From the NCBI GenBank assembly GCA_022823725.1, contig JAJEHL010000004.1, forward strand, positions 16,622 to 80,621: a DNA stretch of 64,000 nucleotides, given 5' to 3'. Shown here in pieces: positions 1-9,340 of the stretch. The DNA is from Candidatus Latescibacterota bacterium. Lineage in GTDB: Bacteria > Latescibacterota > UBA2968. A program made the translations under genes and the position numbers. The notes under the pieces were generated by a model. The model saw only the letters and a list, made by a program, of their open reading frames with translations, had not been told where the DNA came from and searched no databases. How positions within the stretch are numbered: the stretch's first letter is position 1; each line of letters begins with the position of its first letter.

Positions 1-616
1 ACTCGTTTATGGGCATTTCGGAACGATCCACTATATTGAGCCCCCCAGAGCGGCGACCATTTGTTTCTTGATGATCGATATAAACTACTTGATCCTGTCG
101 GTATTGGTCAAATGTCAGAATTCCGCCAGCGTAATACGAGCCATCTTCCTTGCGTTCCCCAGCGTGGACCAACCCTCCACATTCGTTACCCTCATTGTTA
201 AAAAAATAAATTCCAGCGGGACGTTTTCCATCAGGCTCGCCAAATCTCTCTCCATCCATAAAGTGACCAGGCGAATGCTGCGTATTACAGAGAACAAGGC
301 GCAAAGTTCCATCTGATTCGATGACATTCAGACGTTCAATAGACAACTCTTTCAGATAATTCGGGGTTTCCCGTGTCGTCTCGGTGGCATCTTGCTGAAC
401 TCGTTTACTCTGTTGGTTCAGTTGCTCACGCAAGCGATTGAGTTGATCGAGTAGCTGAGAAGTGTCGGGAAGTTGCCTGTCGGTATCAGATATTTCACCA
501 TCGGATTTTTGAATCTTCAGTACAGTTGTGCGCTGCACTTCAAGGAGTTCTCCCACTGTTTGATACAGGCAATCTATATGCTGCCACACACGGTCCAATG
601 TCTCACTCGAAGTCAT
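1..616 (-). CDS. hypothetical protein, partial (3' end outside window); not in the supplied ORF track because it runs off the edge
   Basis: Manual reverse-strand translation is open from ATG at 616 to the window edge (MTSSETLDRVWQHIDCLYQTVGELLEVQ...GGLNIVDRSEMPINE); SD-like AGGAGAG upstream. Confidence 0.7.
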   Translation of the reverse strand, partial: MTSSETLDRVWQHIDCLYQTVGELLEVQRTTVLKIQKSDGEISDTDRQLPDTSQLLDQLNRLREQLNQQSKRVQQDATETTRETPNYLKELSIERLNVIESDGTLRLVLCNTQHSPGHFMDGERFGEPDGKRPAGIYFFNNEGNECGGLVHAGERKEDGSYYAGGILTFDQYRQDQVVYIDHQETNGRRSGGLNIVDRSEMPINE

Positions 617-637
617 GAAAAGCTCTCCTTAATTGTC

Positions 638-707
638 GTCTAACGTTCTTGCCGTGCCCGAACCGCAAAGTGGTTGCGCGAAGGGCGTAGCCCGAACTGG
701 GTAAGGT
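638..707 (-). repeat. attC-like site A (candidate integron recombination site)
   Basis: On the minus strand ends in GTTAGAC (fits GTTRRRY). Contains GTGCCCGAACCGC...GGTTG and GGGCGTAGCCC imperfect inverted repeats. Lies directly 3' of the minus-strand GNAT gene. Related to sites C and D. Confidence 0.5.
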
Positions 708-742
708 CGTGATATATGATGTGGAATGCCTTCAATCACTAA

Positions 743-1234
743 TCAGACTGAAGTCAGGTCAAGAGCAAAGTGAACCTCGCCGCCAAAGTGACCATCTCGA
801 TGGTGGGTGATACGAAAACCGAACCGTTTGTAGAACGTGATAACCTCAGACCAAGTAGATGTCGTTTCCAGGACAATGCGTTGAAATCCCAACTCTTTAG
901 CCTCTTGGCAGAGCCGTTCCAGTATTTGTCTGCCGATTCCTCGTCTCCGAAACTCCGGTGACACGGACATTCTGACTATCTCTGCTACCTGATCTGACTT
1001 CGGAACCAGCGCGCCCGATCCAATAATCCTGCCATCAAACCAGGCGACCAGAAATGTGGCATCCTCGTAGTAGGCACCGATGTCGTTCAAGTCTGGATTT
1101 AAGGTTGGATCAATTTCACCCCAGTGTTCGGCAAGGCCAGCTAAAATCAGGCTCTGGACAGCTTCTTGATCTTCGCTCTCAAATGGTTTTATTGAGATTT
1201 GCTGTGCATCCATATCTATTTTTCTCGTCTTCAC
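743..1234 (-). CDS. GNAT family N-acetyltransferase
   Basis: SVSPEFRRRGIGRQILERLCQEAKELGFQRIVLETT acetyl-CoA binding motif. Confidence 0.85.
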   Translation of the reverse strand: MKTRKIDMDAQQISIKPFESEDQEAVQSLILAGLAEHWGEIDPTLNPDLNDIGAYYEDATFLVAWFDGRIIGSGALVPKSDQVAEIVRMSVSPEFRRRGIGRQILERLCQEAKELGFQRIVLETTSTWSEVITFYKRFGFRITHHRDGHFGGEVHFALDLTSV

Positions 1235-2247
1235 TCCTGCCTGCTGGACAGTCGCCTGTATTCAAAAAATTTCTCTTGGACCAACCCTTTTGTGAAGAGA
1301 TCCTTGCTCAGATCAAAACCTTCCTTGATCGAATCTGTGCGTCCAAAACAGTAGAAAGCTGCACCGGCATTCAAACAGACCAGGTCCAGAATTGATTTGG
1401 GGGTTTGGTACTGTAAAAGAGACAGGAAGATTTCTGCATTCTCATCACTATCACCACCTGGAATTTTACTGTAATCCCGTTTAGCTATCCCAAAATCTGA
1501 AGGCGAAATCTGGTATTCTCTGGTCACACCTTCGGTCACTTCAAAGATATGAGTGTGCCCAGAAATGGAGACCTCATCAATCCCTGGCTCTCCGACAACA
1601 ATCAAGAAGCGTTTACGCCCAAGATGGCGGAGTACTTCTACCAGTTGTCTGCCCATATCGACATCAATTGTTCCGAGTATCTGATATTGAGGATAGGCCG
1701 GATTGCATAACGGAGCGCTGAGATTGAAAATCGTTCTTCTGTCAACCATTTGTCTGGCGGTCACCACTTTTTTCATTACTGGATGGTATGTACGGGCAAA
1801 CAGAAAACACACATTCGTCCTCTTGAAAATGTCCTCCAAACGGTCATCTTTGAAATCGAACTCGCAGTCGAGTTTCTCCAGCAAATCAAAGCTACCATTC
1901 GGTCTCTTTGAACCCTTATTTCCGTGTTTCACAACCGGAATGCCGCCAGCAGATAAGACGAATGCGGCGGTTGTCGATACGTTGAATCGATTTAAACCGC
2001 TTCCTCCTGTGCCACACGAATCAATGACTCTGGAAGGGAGAGGAACAGGTCTTGATTTGGCCAATAAAGCTCTCGAAAATCCGAGAATTTCATCGGCGGT
2101 TTCGCCCTTCTCAGAGAACGCTATGAGCAGTTCTGCGATCTGTTCGTCTGGCAGATTACTTTCCAGGATTGCACTCAGACATTGTTCAGCTTCATCGGCC
2201 TGGAGCGATTCTCCCTCTTTGAGCTTATCAATGTATTTCGAGATCAG
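1231..2247 (-). CDS. trpD: anthranilate phosphoribosyltransferase-like protein (TrpD family), probable non-AUG start
   Basis: VIDSCGTGGSGLNRFNVSTTAAFVLSAGGIPVVKHGN signature. The track start (TTG, 2064) is internal: upstream in-frame sequence LISKYIDKLKEGESLQADEAEQCLSAILESNLPDEQIAELLIAFSEKGETADEILGFSRALLAK is the TrpD N-terminal helical domain. Best start is CTG at 2247 with GGAG 8 nt upstream. Confidence 0.7.
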   Translation of the reverse strand: MISKYIDKLKEGESLQADEAEQCLSAILESNLPDEQIAELLIAFSEKGETADEILGFSRALLAKSRPVPLPSRVIDSCGTGGSGLNRFNVSTTAAFVLSAGGIPVVKHGNKGSKRPNGSFDLLEKLDCEFDFKDDRLEDIFKRTNVCFLFARTYHPVMKKVVTARQMVDRRTIFNLSAPLCNPAYPQYQILGTIDVDMGRQLVEVLRHLGRKRFLIVVGEPGIDEVSISGHTHIFEVTEGVTREYQISPSDFGIAKRDYSKIPGGDSDENAEIFLSLLQYQTPKSILDLVCLNAGAAFYCFGRTDSIKEGFDLSKDLFTKGLVQEKFFEYRRLSSRQE

Positions 2248-2293
2248 ATGTATGTCTCCAGGATAATGCCGGTGGTTCTACGCCCGGCAGGGT

Positions 2294-2363
2294 GTTTAAC
2301 GTAGGGTAGGTTGTCGAATGGTCGAAGGAGCGCAGCGCCTGAAGCACGGACACATGGTTAAGC
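2294..2363 (-). repeat. attC-like site B
   Basis: 70 bp bounded by GTTTAAC (RYYYAAC) and GTTAAGC (GTTRRRY); both cores fit the consensus. Lies 3' of the minus-strand beta-helix gene. Confidence 0.5.
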
Positions 2364-2384
2364 GTCCGTGTTGTTTTTGTTATC

Positions 2385-3548
2385 TTATTTTTGGGTGGGA
2401 AATAAGGGTTGCAGAGAATTCTTGTCAGATAGCGTATCATCAAATGGTTCGATTTTATTATTCTCAACAATAACTGATGAACGATCTATTGGCGCAACAT
2501 CAATTTCAACAACTAATATCTTTGGGTCGTTGGTATAAAAAACATTGTTCACAACAGTGTTATCCCTCCCCGTTGGAGCAGGGATATTTTTCTGATCAAG
2601 ATAGTCCACCCTTACTGGATCGTCTGTTTTTTTATTTACAACCTGAATATATCGAGTCAGGCTCTTATTAGATCCGACGAATTTATTATCCTCTATGATG
2701 TTGGCAAATCCCGCTATTTTGACAACTTTTTCATTGTAGGATTTTTCATAACAGTATAGAATATTATTCCGGACGGTTACAAATGAGGCCGCGTATTTGA
2801 TATCGATATATTGCCCCAGTAATCCCGGTCCCAATATGCTTTCCTCAATTGTGATATTATGGGCTCTTGCCATTTTTCCTCTTTCTTCAAGCCCTTTTGA
2901 TGAACCAATATAAAAGCCTTCTCCTTCATGAGCGTTATAATCTTTATCCAACCATTCTCCAATATGATGGATTTTCATTCTTCTAAAGGTGTTATGGTGA
3001 CTTTCATTCCTGATAGCTACAGCAGTGTTATGTGTATGATGTATATGCACATCTTCAATAATATTATGGTGTGATCCCGGTCCCAATAAATATAAACCGA
3101 TACGAAAACCATGCGTGTTCCAATACCCCTTGTGTAGAGACACTTTCTTCCCGGTTATTTCTATGCGAGAAATGCTCCAGAACGAGCCACTTAGTTTGAT
3201 TGCTACCAAATCCGCTTCCTTTTTTTGGCCCACTGTGGAAATTACAGCATATCGACCCTGGCCTGTGCTGTCTTTTGATGTAAGGGTGATTCTATTTTTA
3301 TCGGACCCATTTGCATGTAGCTTAAAACTCTTATCGATTTCATACACTTTGCCGCCCTGAAGCACAATCGTATCACCTGGCTTGACGGTATCCAATGCAT
3401 CGTAAACATCCTTGCTTGTAGCGCATTGATAAATATCGTTAGCGTAAAGCACATTGATATTGGCAATCAACAGGGAAAAAGAAATAATCAAAGAGGGCAA
3501 GCGTCTTTTAGGGGCTAAATTGTTAATGACGTTTTTCATATATTCCAT
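2385..3548 (-). CDS. secreted right-handed parallel beta-helix protein (polysaccharide lyase-like)
   Basis: N-terminal hydrophobic signal segment (LPSLIISFSLLIANINVLYA), then DALDTVKPGDTIVLQGGKVYE and repeated NIIEDVHIHHTHNTAV-type coils; visibly AT-richer than neighbours. Confidence 0.65.
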   Translation of the reverse strand: MEYMKNVINNLAPKRRLPSLIISFSLLIANINVLYANDIYQCATSKDVYDALDTVKPGDTIVLQGGKVYEIDKSFKLHANGSDKNRITLTSKDSTGQGRYAVISTVGQKKEADLVAIKLSGSFWSISRIEITGKKVSLHKGYWNTHGFRIGLYLLGPGSHHNIIEDVHIHHTHNTAVAIRNESHHNTFRRMKIHHIGEWLDKDYNAHEGEGFYIGSSKGLEERGKMARAHNITIEESILGPGLLGQYIDIKYAASFVTVRNNILYCYEKSYNEKVVKIAGFANIIEDNKFVGSNKSLTRYIQVVNKKTDDPVRVDYLDQKNIPAPTGRDNTVVNNVFYTNDPKILVVEIDVAPIDRSSVIVENNKIEPFDDTLSDKNSLQPLFPTQK

Positions 3549-3560
3549 ACCATATCGTTC

Positions 3561-4349
3561 TCAGCCAACAAAGTCATGGATTCTTTGATATACGCTCAAT
3601 TTGTCCTGATCCAATTCCTGCCCATACTCCTGGAAGAATAGAGGAATCCACTCAGTGCCAAGGTTTCTGCGAATGGTATAACAGACTGCGACGAAGTCGA
3701 GATACCGATCTCCGACGCCTGCATAGCCCAAATCAATGTAACCGCTCAGGTGGCCATTATGAATCATAATGTTGGGCAGGCAATAATCCCCGTGGGTGAA
3801 CACCAGGTCCTCTGGCGGGAGGTCGGCCCGTATGCTGTCCAGTTCGTCCCGAAGAACATTCCTCGTTTCACCATTTGGTATTTGACCGTCCAATACGCCT
3901 GAGTTTATCAGGTCTGTTGCCCACGCAAAATAGCGTTCCATGCGCCAATCCAATGGGCACGAGTTGACAGGTATCGCGTGAATCTCGCGAAGTCCGTGAG
4001 CAAACATGCGTACGAGGCCCGGAATATCACTTTTGGCGTCTTTGTGGATACCAGAGACACCAGCGATTCGAGTCATGAGCAGATACTGAGTATTATCTTC
4101 TTCGTGGTAGCAAACCACGCGAGGCACGCTCAATTTGCCGTGCAGCCAGGACATGGCGGCCTGTTCGGCGAGGAGGCCAGGCTCCTGCGGCGCAACAAGC
4201 GAATCTCTGACTTTGAGGAACAAGCCGCGCTTACTCGGATGGGTAAATGAGAATACATCGGCACACGATGCTGTCCTGAGATTGTTGCCATTTGAGGTGA
4301 AACCCTTCAGGTGGACTTGAACCGAATTTGGTAGATCCTGGACTTTCAA
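3561..4349 (-). CDS. APH(3')-like aminoglycoside phosphotransferase family protein
   Basis: VFTHGDYCLPNIMIHNGHLSGYIDLGYAGVGDRYLD contains the APH HGDxxxPN and DxG motifs in an APH(3')-type context. Confidence 0.8.
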   Translation of the reverse strand: MKVQDLPNSVQVHLKGFTSNGNNLRTASCADVFSFTHPSKRGLFLKVRDSLVAPQEPGLLAEQAAMSWLHGKLSVPRVVCYHEEDNTQYLLMTRIAGVSGIHKDAKSDIPGLVRMFAHGLREIHAIPVNSCPLDWRMERYFAWATDLINSGVLDGQIPNGETRNVLRDELDSIRADLPPEDLVFTHGDYCLPNIMIHNGHLSGYIDLGYAGVGDRYLDFVAVCYTIRRNLGTEWIPLFFQEYGQELDQDKLSVYQRIHDFVG

Positions 4350-4390
4350 GGCTAACCTGCCTTTGAGAGTTACATAAAGTATATTAACGC

Positions 4391-5560
4391 TTACATCTGT
4401 TTTGGGGCGTGCGATTCCCGCAAAAACGCAAAGATCACAAAGAGTGCAAAGAATGCCGGAAGGACTGCCAACAATAATGGATAGGCCATTTCGCCTGTCA
4501 TTCCGAGTGCTACTACTCCAAGCAGCGGAGCGATCAACAAAGAGAGATCCATGAGGGAATCAAATGCCCCCATGGCGGCTCCTATATATGACGTGTCAAA
4601 CGCCTCCGAAGCGTACACGAATGATAATAAGTATGGAACTGCATTTGTAAGACAGAAGAGAACGTAGAACCCTATCAGCAGGGATAGACTGTCGGCATAG
4701 ACCAGCCCCACGCCCGATAGGACCAGGAGCCCAAGAGATGCAAGAACCCAAAGCTTTCGTCCCACCTTCTCAGAGATTACTCCGGTGAAGTATGAGGACA
4801 CACTGAATGCAAATGAACCTGTTGCCAGAATTAGCCCGATTTCCCATGCATCGAGTCCCAGTATCTCGCCCTTTGTCGGCACAAATACTCCGAAAATCCC
4901 GAAGGCAAACAGGCCCGCAAACCCCATCAGGAGATAGACGAATACACGACTGTTCCCAAAGGTTGCACCAAGGCTGCGAAAAACGCCCAGATTGTGCTCC
5001 GATGAGGCCCGTTCTCCACCCTTGATCAAATAAAAAGCAGCACAGAAGGCCACGAGCGAGAGAAGCCCATCTATAAGGAATGGGGCACGAAGCGAAGCCA
5101 ATGAAAGTGCTGCTCCTATGGCGGGGCCAACCACGAAGGACAGTCCCTGACTGCTTCTGAGGATTCCGAAGAATCGTCCTGGGGCATCCTTGCCAAGCGT
5201 TGAAGTGATTGCCAGGAGAGCGGGCATCGAGATAGCATCAGCGACACCGCCGAGAACTCGAAGAACTACCAGATGGACCCAGTCGCTCGCCATTAGACAC
5301 AAAAGAGATGAAACTGAACCGAGGGCTGTACCTACCAGAATGAGACGTTTCCGTGAGAAGCGGTCCGCAAGGGCACCTGCGAAGAATTGGGCGACTACCA
5401 CTGTGGCAAGAGCCGCCGACACGACTATGGGGATCTGGTACGTTTTGGCCCCGAGTTCCGTGCTGAGTCGTGGCAATACGGGAAGGCTGACGAGAGTACT
5501 CAGGAAGATGATGAACGCCATCAATCCGATGGCATACATCCTGTGCAGGTCAGATGTCAT
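4391..5560 (-). CDS. MFS transporter (drug-efflux type)
   Basis: Multiple TM segments; GALADRFSRKRLILVG motif A; 389 aa. Confidence 0.85.
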   Translation of the reverse strand: MTSDLHRMYAIGLMAFIIFLSTLVSLPVLPRLSTELGAKTYQIPIVVSAALATVVVAQFFAGALADRFSRKRLILVGTALGSVSSLLCLMASDWVHLVVLRVLGGVADAISMPALLAITSTLGKDAPGRFFGILRSSQGLSFVVGPAIGAALSLASLRAPFLIDGLLSLVAFCAAFYLIKGGERASSEHNLGVFRSLGATFGNSRVFVYLLMGFAGLFAFGIFGVFVPTKGEILGLDAWEIGLILATGSFAFSVSSYFTGVISEKVGRKLWVLASLGLLVLSGVGLVYADSLSLLIGFYVLFCLTNAVPYLLSFVYASEAFDTSYIGAAMGAFDSLMDLSLLIAPLLGVVALGMTGEMAYPLLLAVLPAFFALFVIFAFLRESHAPKQM

Positions 5561-5593
5561 TCCCCCTCCTCTACGGTGATCTCAGCAGGTCGT

Positions 5594-6586
5594 TTACATC
5601 GCTAAGATATTGTCGATTGTCTGCAGTTCGTCTTCGGTGAAATTCAGGTTGTCGAGGGCACCGACGCTGTCCTCGATTTGTTCGGGACGGCTGGCTCCAC
5701 AAAGCGCCGTCGTGACCGCCTCTTGCCGAAGGACCCAGGCGATAGCCATCTGGGCGAGGGTCTGACCGCGGGCGCAGGCGTGGTCGTTGAGCTTGCTGAT
5801 TTTGCCGATGGTTTTTTCGTCGAGGCGATTTTTGAGCGGGTGACCCGGGCGAGCGGCGCGGGAGTCTGCGGGAATGCCGTCCAGGTATTTATCCGTGAGC
5901 ATGCCGCTGTTGAGGATGGAGAAGGCGATGCAGCCGATGCCTTCCTCGCGCAGTACGTCGAAGAGGCCATTGTTTTCGGGTTGTCGGGTGAGCAGATTGT
6001 ATTTGGGCTGATGGATCAGGCAGGGCGTACCTAAGTCGCGTAAGATTTGCGCGGCCTCTCTGGTTTTATCGGGCGGATAATTGGAGATGCCAACGTAGAG
6101 GGCGCGACCTGAGCGGACGGCAAAATCGAGGGCACCCATGGTTTCTTCAAGCGGCGTGTCGGGATCGGGGCGATGGTGGTAGAAAATATCGACATAGTCT
6201 ATCCCCAGGCGTTTGAGACTTTGATCGAGGCTGGCAACGAGGTATTTCCGCGAGCCAAAATTGCCATAGGGTCCGGGCCACATATCAAATCCGGCTTTGG
6301 TGGAGATGATCAGTTCGTCCCGGTAGGGCGATAGGTCGAGCTGGAGGATGTGACCGAGGGTCTCTTCGGCAGAGCCATAGGGCGGTCCATAGTTGTTGGC
6401 CAGGTCCAGGTGTGTGATGCCGTGATCAAAGGCGGTGCGCACCGTAGCACGCCCGGTTTCAAATATATCGACGCCGCCAAAATTATGCCATAGACCGAGA
6501 GAGATCAGGGGTAGTTGAATGCCGCTATTGCCGCATCGTCTATATATCATGTTATCGTAACGCGATTGGGATGGGAAGTCGGACAT
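5594..6586 (-). CDS. aldo/keto reductase (YghZ-like)
   Basis: GITHLDLANNYGPPYGSAEETLG; IDYVDIFYHHRPDPDTPLEETM; ISNYPP. Confidence 0.85.
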   Translation of the reverse strand: MSDFPSQSRYDNMIYRRCGNSGIQLPLISLGLWHNFGGVDIFETGRATVRTAFDHGITHLDLANNYGPPYGSAEETLGHILQLDLSPYRDELIISTKAGFDMWPGPYGNFGSRKYLVASLDQSLKRLGIDYVDIFYHHRPDPDTPLEETMGALDFAVRSGRALYVGISNYPPDKTREAAQILRDLGTPCLIHQPKYNLLTRQPENNGLFDVLREEGIGCIAFSILNSGMLTDKYLDGIPADSRAARPGHPLKNRLDEKTIGKISKLNDHACARGQTLAQMAIAWVLRQEAVTTALCGASRPEQIEDSVGALDNLNFTEDELQTIDNILAM

Positions 6587-6670
6587 GAAGGCTCCTTGCT
6601 ATAGAATGGTTTGTTCACTCCTCATTAGTTGATCGCCGAAAGAATCGCCCACTTGGAGGCGGTTAAACCA

Positions 6671-6722
6671 GCTAACGTGTTAGTGCCCCGAACCGCTGCG
6701 TGGTTCGGGGCACTTTGTTAGC
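6671..6722 (-). repeat. attC-like site C (perfect 12-bp hairpin flanked by GCTAAC/GTTAGC)
   Basis: GCTAAC at 6671-6676, GTGCCCCGAACC (6683-6694) / GGTTCGGGGCAC (6702-6713), GTTAGC at 6717-6722. Directly 3' of higA. Confidence 0.6.
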
Positions 6723-6746
6723 AGACGTTGTCCTTCAAGGAACGAG

Positions 6747-7055
6747 TTACCCATCTCTATCCAGGTGCGGTCGCACTTCTCGCTCCAGGCGGTCCGATAG
6801 ATCGTCCTCTGCTACATCCAGTGCATAGTCCATCTGAATGCCCATCCAGAATTTGGGTGACATGTTGAAGTAGCGAGCGAGTCTCAGGGCCGTATCAGCA
6901 GTAATGCCTCGTTTTCCCAACACAATCTCGTTTATACGTCGGGGTGCCACACTGATGGAAAGCGCGAGGTGGTTTTGACTCAGATTCATCGGCTTGAGGA
7001 ACTCTTCCAACAACACTTCCCCGGGATGAACAGGAGCCAATTTCTGAGCACACAT
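6747..7055 (-). CDS. higA: HigA-type antitoxin, XRE family
   Basis: PVHPGEVLLEEFLKPMNLSQNHLALSISVAPRRINEIVLGKRGITADTALRLARYF; typical HigA. Confidence 0.9.
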   Translation of the reverse strand: MCAQKLAPVHPGEVLLEEFLKPMNLSQNHLALSISVAPRRINEIVLGKRGITADTALRLARYFNMSPKFWMGIQMDYALDVAEDDLSDRLEREVRPHLDRDG

Positions 7056-7067
7056 AGGTCTGTCTCC

Positions 7068-7349
7068 TTAGTGATAGTCCACAATCTCAACGTTGTAGGC
7101 ATCCCCATTTCGCCAGGTGAAACAGATTCGCCATTGGTCGTTGATTCGAATGCTATACTGGCCTGCCCGATCGCCACGAAGTTTCTCGAGGCGATTAGCT
7201 GGTGGCACCCGAAGATCAGCTAATGTCGTTGAACGATTGAGCATGCGAAGCTTGCGAAGGGCGGTCTGTTGAATATCGCTGGGTAGCTTTCCAGATCGGA
7301 TGCGTTGGAATATTCGTCGGGTTTCTCGATCTCTGAAGGATCGTATCAT
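7068..7349 (-). CDS. higB: HigB/RelE-type toxin
   Basis: LPSDIQQTALRKLRMLNRSTTLADLRVPPANRLEKLRGDRAGQYSIRINDQWRICFTW; located directly 5' of higA. Confidence 0.9.
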   Translation of the reverse strand: MIRSFRDRETRRIFQRIRSGKLPSDIQQTALRKLRMLNRSTTLADLRVPPANRLEKLRGDRAGQYSIRINDQWRICFTWRNGDAYNVEIVDYH

Positions 7350-7440
7350 GCATACAATATATAACGTTAAGCATTAAACGACAAGCGTTATACTGGACAG
7401 AAATACAACCTATGGCGAAATTTGCTATAGAATCGTTTGC

Positions 7441-7890
7441 TCACGCCTCATCGCGTAACGCCAGATGAAAGCCATGCCAGTCATCGAGATCGTTAAGGTC
7501 GGTTCCGAGCCACTCTTTGCCAGACTGAGGCAACCCAAGAACCTCAAGCATTTCGCTTCGGCCAGGCTCTGGCTTGGGGAACGAGAGGATGCGTTCGTTG
7601 AATTGGTCAATTGCCTCCGGGGTCAGGATTCCCGGTTTCGCATTTTTCTTCACCCAGGCCTCGAACGCCAGGTAGTCCGGCTGCGACGCGCTTACGAAAG
7701 CGACAGCAGCGGTCGAATCAATTCCCAGAGCGTCGAGTAGCAGGCCATCGAATCCCCCTTCACCCGCTCTGTATTCATCTGCCAATTTGCCCTTTGCCGA
7801 CAGACGCATTTTCAACCATAGCCTCGGAAGGTGAACTATGCCCAACGGCCCCTTCGTCCGGGTGCTGATGAGTGGAATATATGTCTCCAT
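7441..7890 (-). CDS. DUF5069-like conserved hypothetical protein
   Basis: METYIPLISTRTKGPLGIVHLPRLWLKMRL; start chosen at the internal ATG. Confidence 0.6.
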   Translation of the reverse strand: METYIPLISTRTKGPLGIVHLPRLWLKMRLSAKGKLADEYRAGEGGFDGLLLDALGIDSTAAVAFVSASQPDYLAFEAWVKKNAKPGILTPEAIDQFNERILSFPKPEPGRSEMLEVLGLPQSGKEWLGTDLNDLDDWHGFHLALRDEA

Positions 7891-7910
7891 TGCGAGTCTC
7901 CTTATAGTGA

Positions 7911-8780
7911 TTATTGTGTACGGCATCCTTTAGATTTGTCGGGGTAGAGTGATTGGGACGGCTCAGGGCGCGCATCCCTCGTTGCTTTGTGATTCACATC
8001 AGGGCTTTCGACCGTCTTTCCGAAGCCTCCGTAGAGCGCGAACAGACCTTTCTTCCAAAGTACATCAACGCTCTCAAACCCGACTTTTGATAGCAGAGAG
8101 AGATGATGAGGAATATCCAACGGAGAATCTTCTATCAAAGAGTTCTTCAGGATCGGCTCAACTCTATCTTCTGGAAAGTTCCGTCGGAGCAACTCAGCCC
8201 AATCCTCGAATCCAAGCATGGTCAGTTCTGCTTTTGAGCCGTGAACGTGATCAAGACACAGAAAGCATCCGCCTGGCTTGATCCAATTGCGAATCCGTGC
8301 GTATAGACCCTCGTATTCCGATTCTATTCTGCCATGACACAGCGCATACGATGAGACAACACAATCAAACGAATCGGCTTCAAGTTGTACATCATCATTT
8401 GCGAATAAATCCCCGGCAACGGTTCTGAACTCAGCACCGATCTCCTCCAGCTGTCTCGCTGCTTCCTTCAGAAGCTTTTCCGATATATCCACGAGCGTAA
8501 CCTGACTCTGGGGAAACCGCCCCAAAACAAGCTTCGAGAGCCTGCCCGTTCCAGCTCCCAGGTCCAGAACAGAAGGGGCAGGCGGAACAAGGGTGGCCAT
8601 AGTTCGGAACATGAGATCGTGCGTGTACTGGAAGTCGGGTGAGACCTTGCTCGCATTTGGGAAAAAATTGAAAGCGTCAGCCACATCCCGAAAACCCTGG
8701 TTAACCTGCTCCCGCGTCTCCTTGATGGCAATTCCTTGATCCAGCATATCCCGAATCTCTGAAAACATACGGTCGTCCAT
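7911..8780 (-). CDS. class I SAM-dependent methyltransferase
   Basis: VLDLGAGTGRLSKLVLGRFPQSQVTLVDIS (motif I). Confidence 0.85.
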   Translation of the reverse strand: MDDRMFSEIRDMLDQGIAIKETREQVNQGFRDVADAFNFFPNASKVSPDFQYTHDLMFRTMATLVPPAPSVLDLGAGTGRLSKLVLGRFPQSQVTLVDISEKLLKEAARQLEEIGAEFRTVAGDLFANDDVQLEADSFDCVVSSYALCHGRIESEYEGLYARIRNWIKPGGCFLCLDHVHGSKAELTMLGFEDWAELLRRNFPEDRVEPILKNSLIEDSPLDIPHHLSLLSKVGFESVDVLWKKGLFALYGGFGKTVESPDVNHKATRDARPEPSQSLYPDKSKGCRTQ

Positions 8781-8835
8781 TCTAAGTCTCCACAATGTCT
8801 CTACGGTTCTGCTGTGTCCCCGTCTTCCTGCATGC

Positions 8836-9273
8836 TCAGTCACACGCTTGCTGCTCAAAATTCCTCACGATCATTCCACGCGCTTTCTCAAAGCCAAGTC
8901 TTCCGTAGAATCTCTGGACCTCTTGGTCACAGATCAGGTCAATCATGTAGAGATCTTTGAGTTTTCGGACCATGCGTCTGACCAGATTAGATCCGATGCC
9001 TTTCCCTTGCCATTCCGGCAGCACCTCAAGATGTGGGATATAGGCGCACGAAACACCGTCCGATATGGCGCTGATGAAGCCAATCACCTTCCCCTCAGAA
9101 GAGACTGCAAGAACCACGTAGTCGCTTCCCTTTAGGATTCTTAGATGCGTCTCGGGGGAGGGAGGGTTAGGCCATCCGACAAAGAACCCCTTTAGGTTGT
9201 TTGATTCGATCCCGTCAGCAGTGTCTTGATATATAATCTGCATTGTCAGCAGCGCCTCGCCAGGGTTGGCCAC
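8836..9273 (-). CDS. GNAT family N-acetyltransferase
   Basis: LEVLPEWQGKGIGSNLVRRMVRKLKD...VQRFYGRLGFEKA. Confidence 0.85.
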   Translation of the reverse strand: MANPGEALLTMQIIYQDTADGIESNNLKGFFVGWPNPPSPETHLRILKGSDYVVLAVSSEGKVIGFISAISDGVSCAYIPHLEVLPEWQGKGIGSNLVRRMVRKLKDLYMIDLICDQEVQRFYGRLGFEKARGMIVRNFEQQACD

Positions 9274-9340
9274 ACTATGAGTTACTCCTCAAGAAGAGAT
9301 GATTTTTCGGGTGTTGTGTTTCTCTTTTCGATTGGACATT

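Noticed and set aside
7370-7405. TATAACG...CGTTATA inverted repeat between higB and the DUF5069-like gene
   Set aside because: Only ~35 bp with poor cores; too weak to count as a sixth attC, though worth including in a model search.
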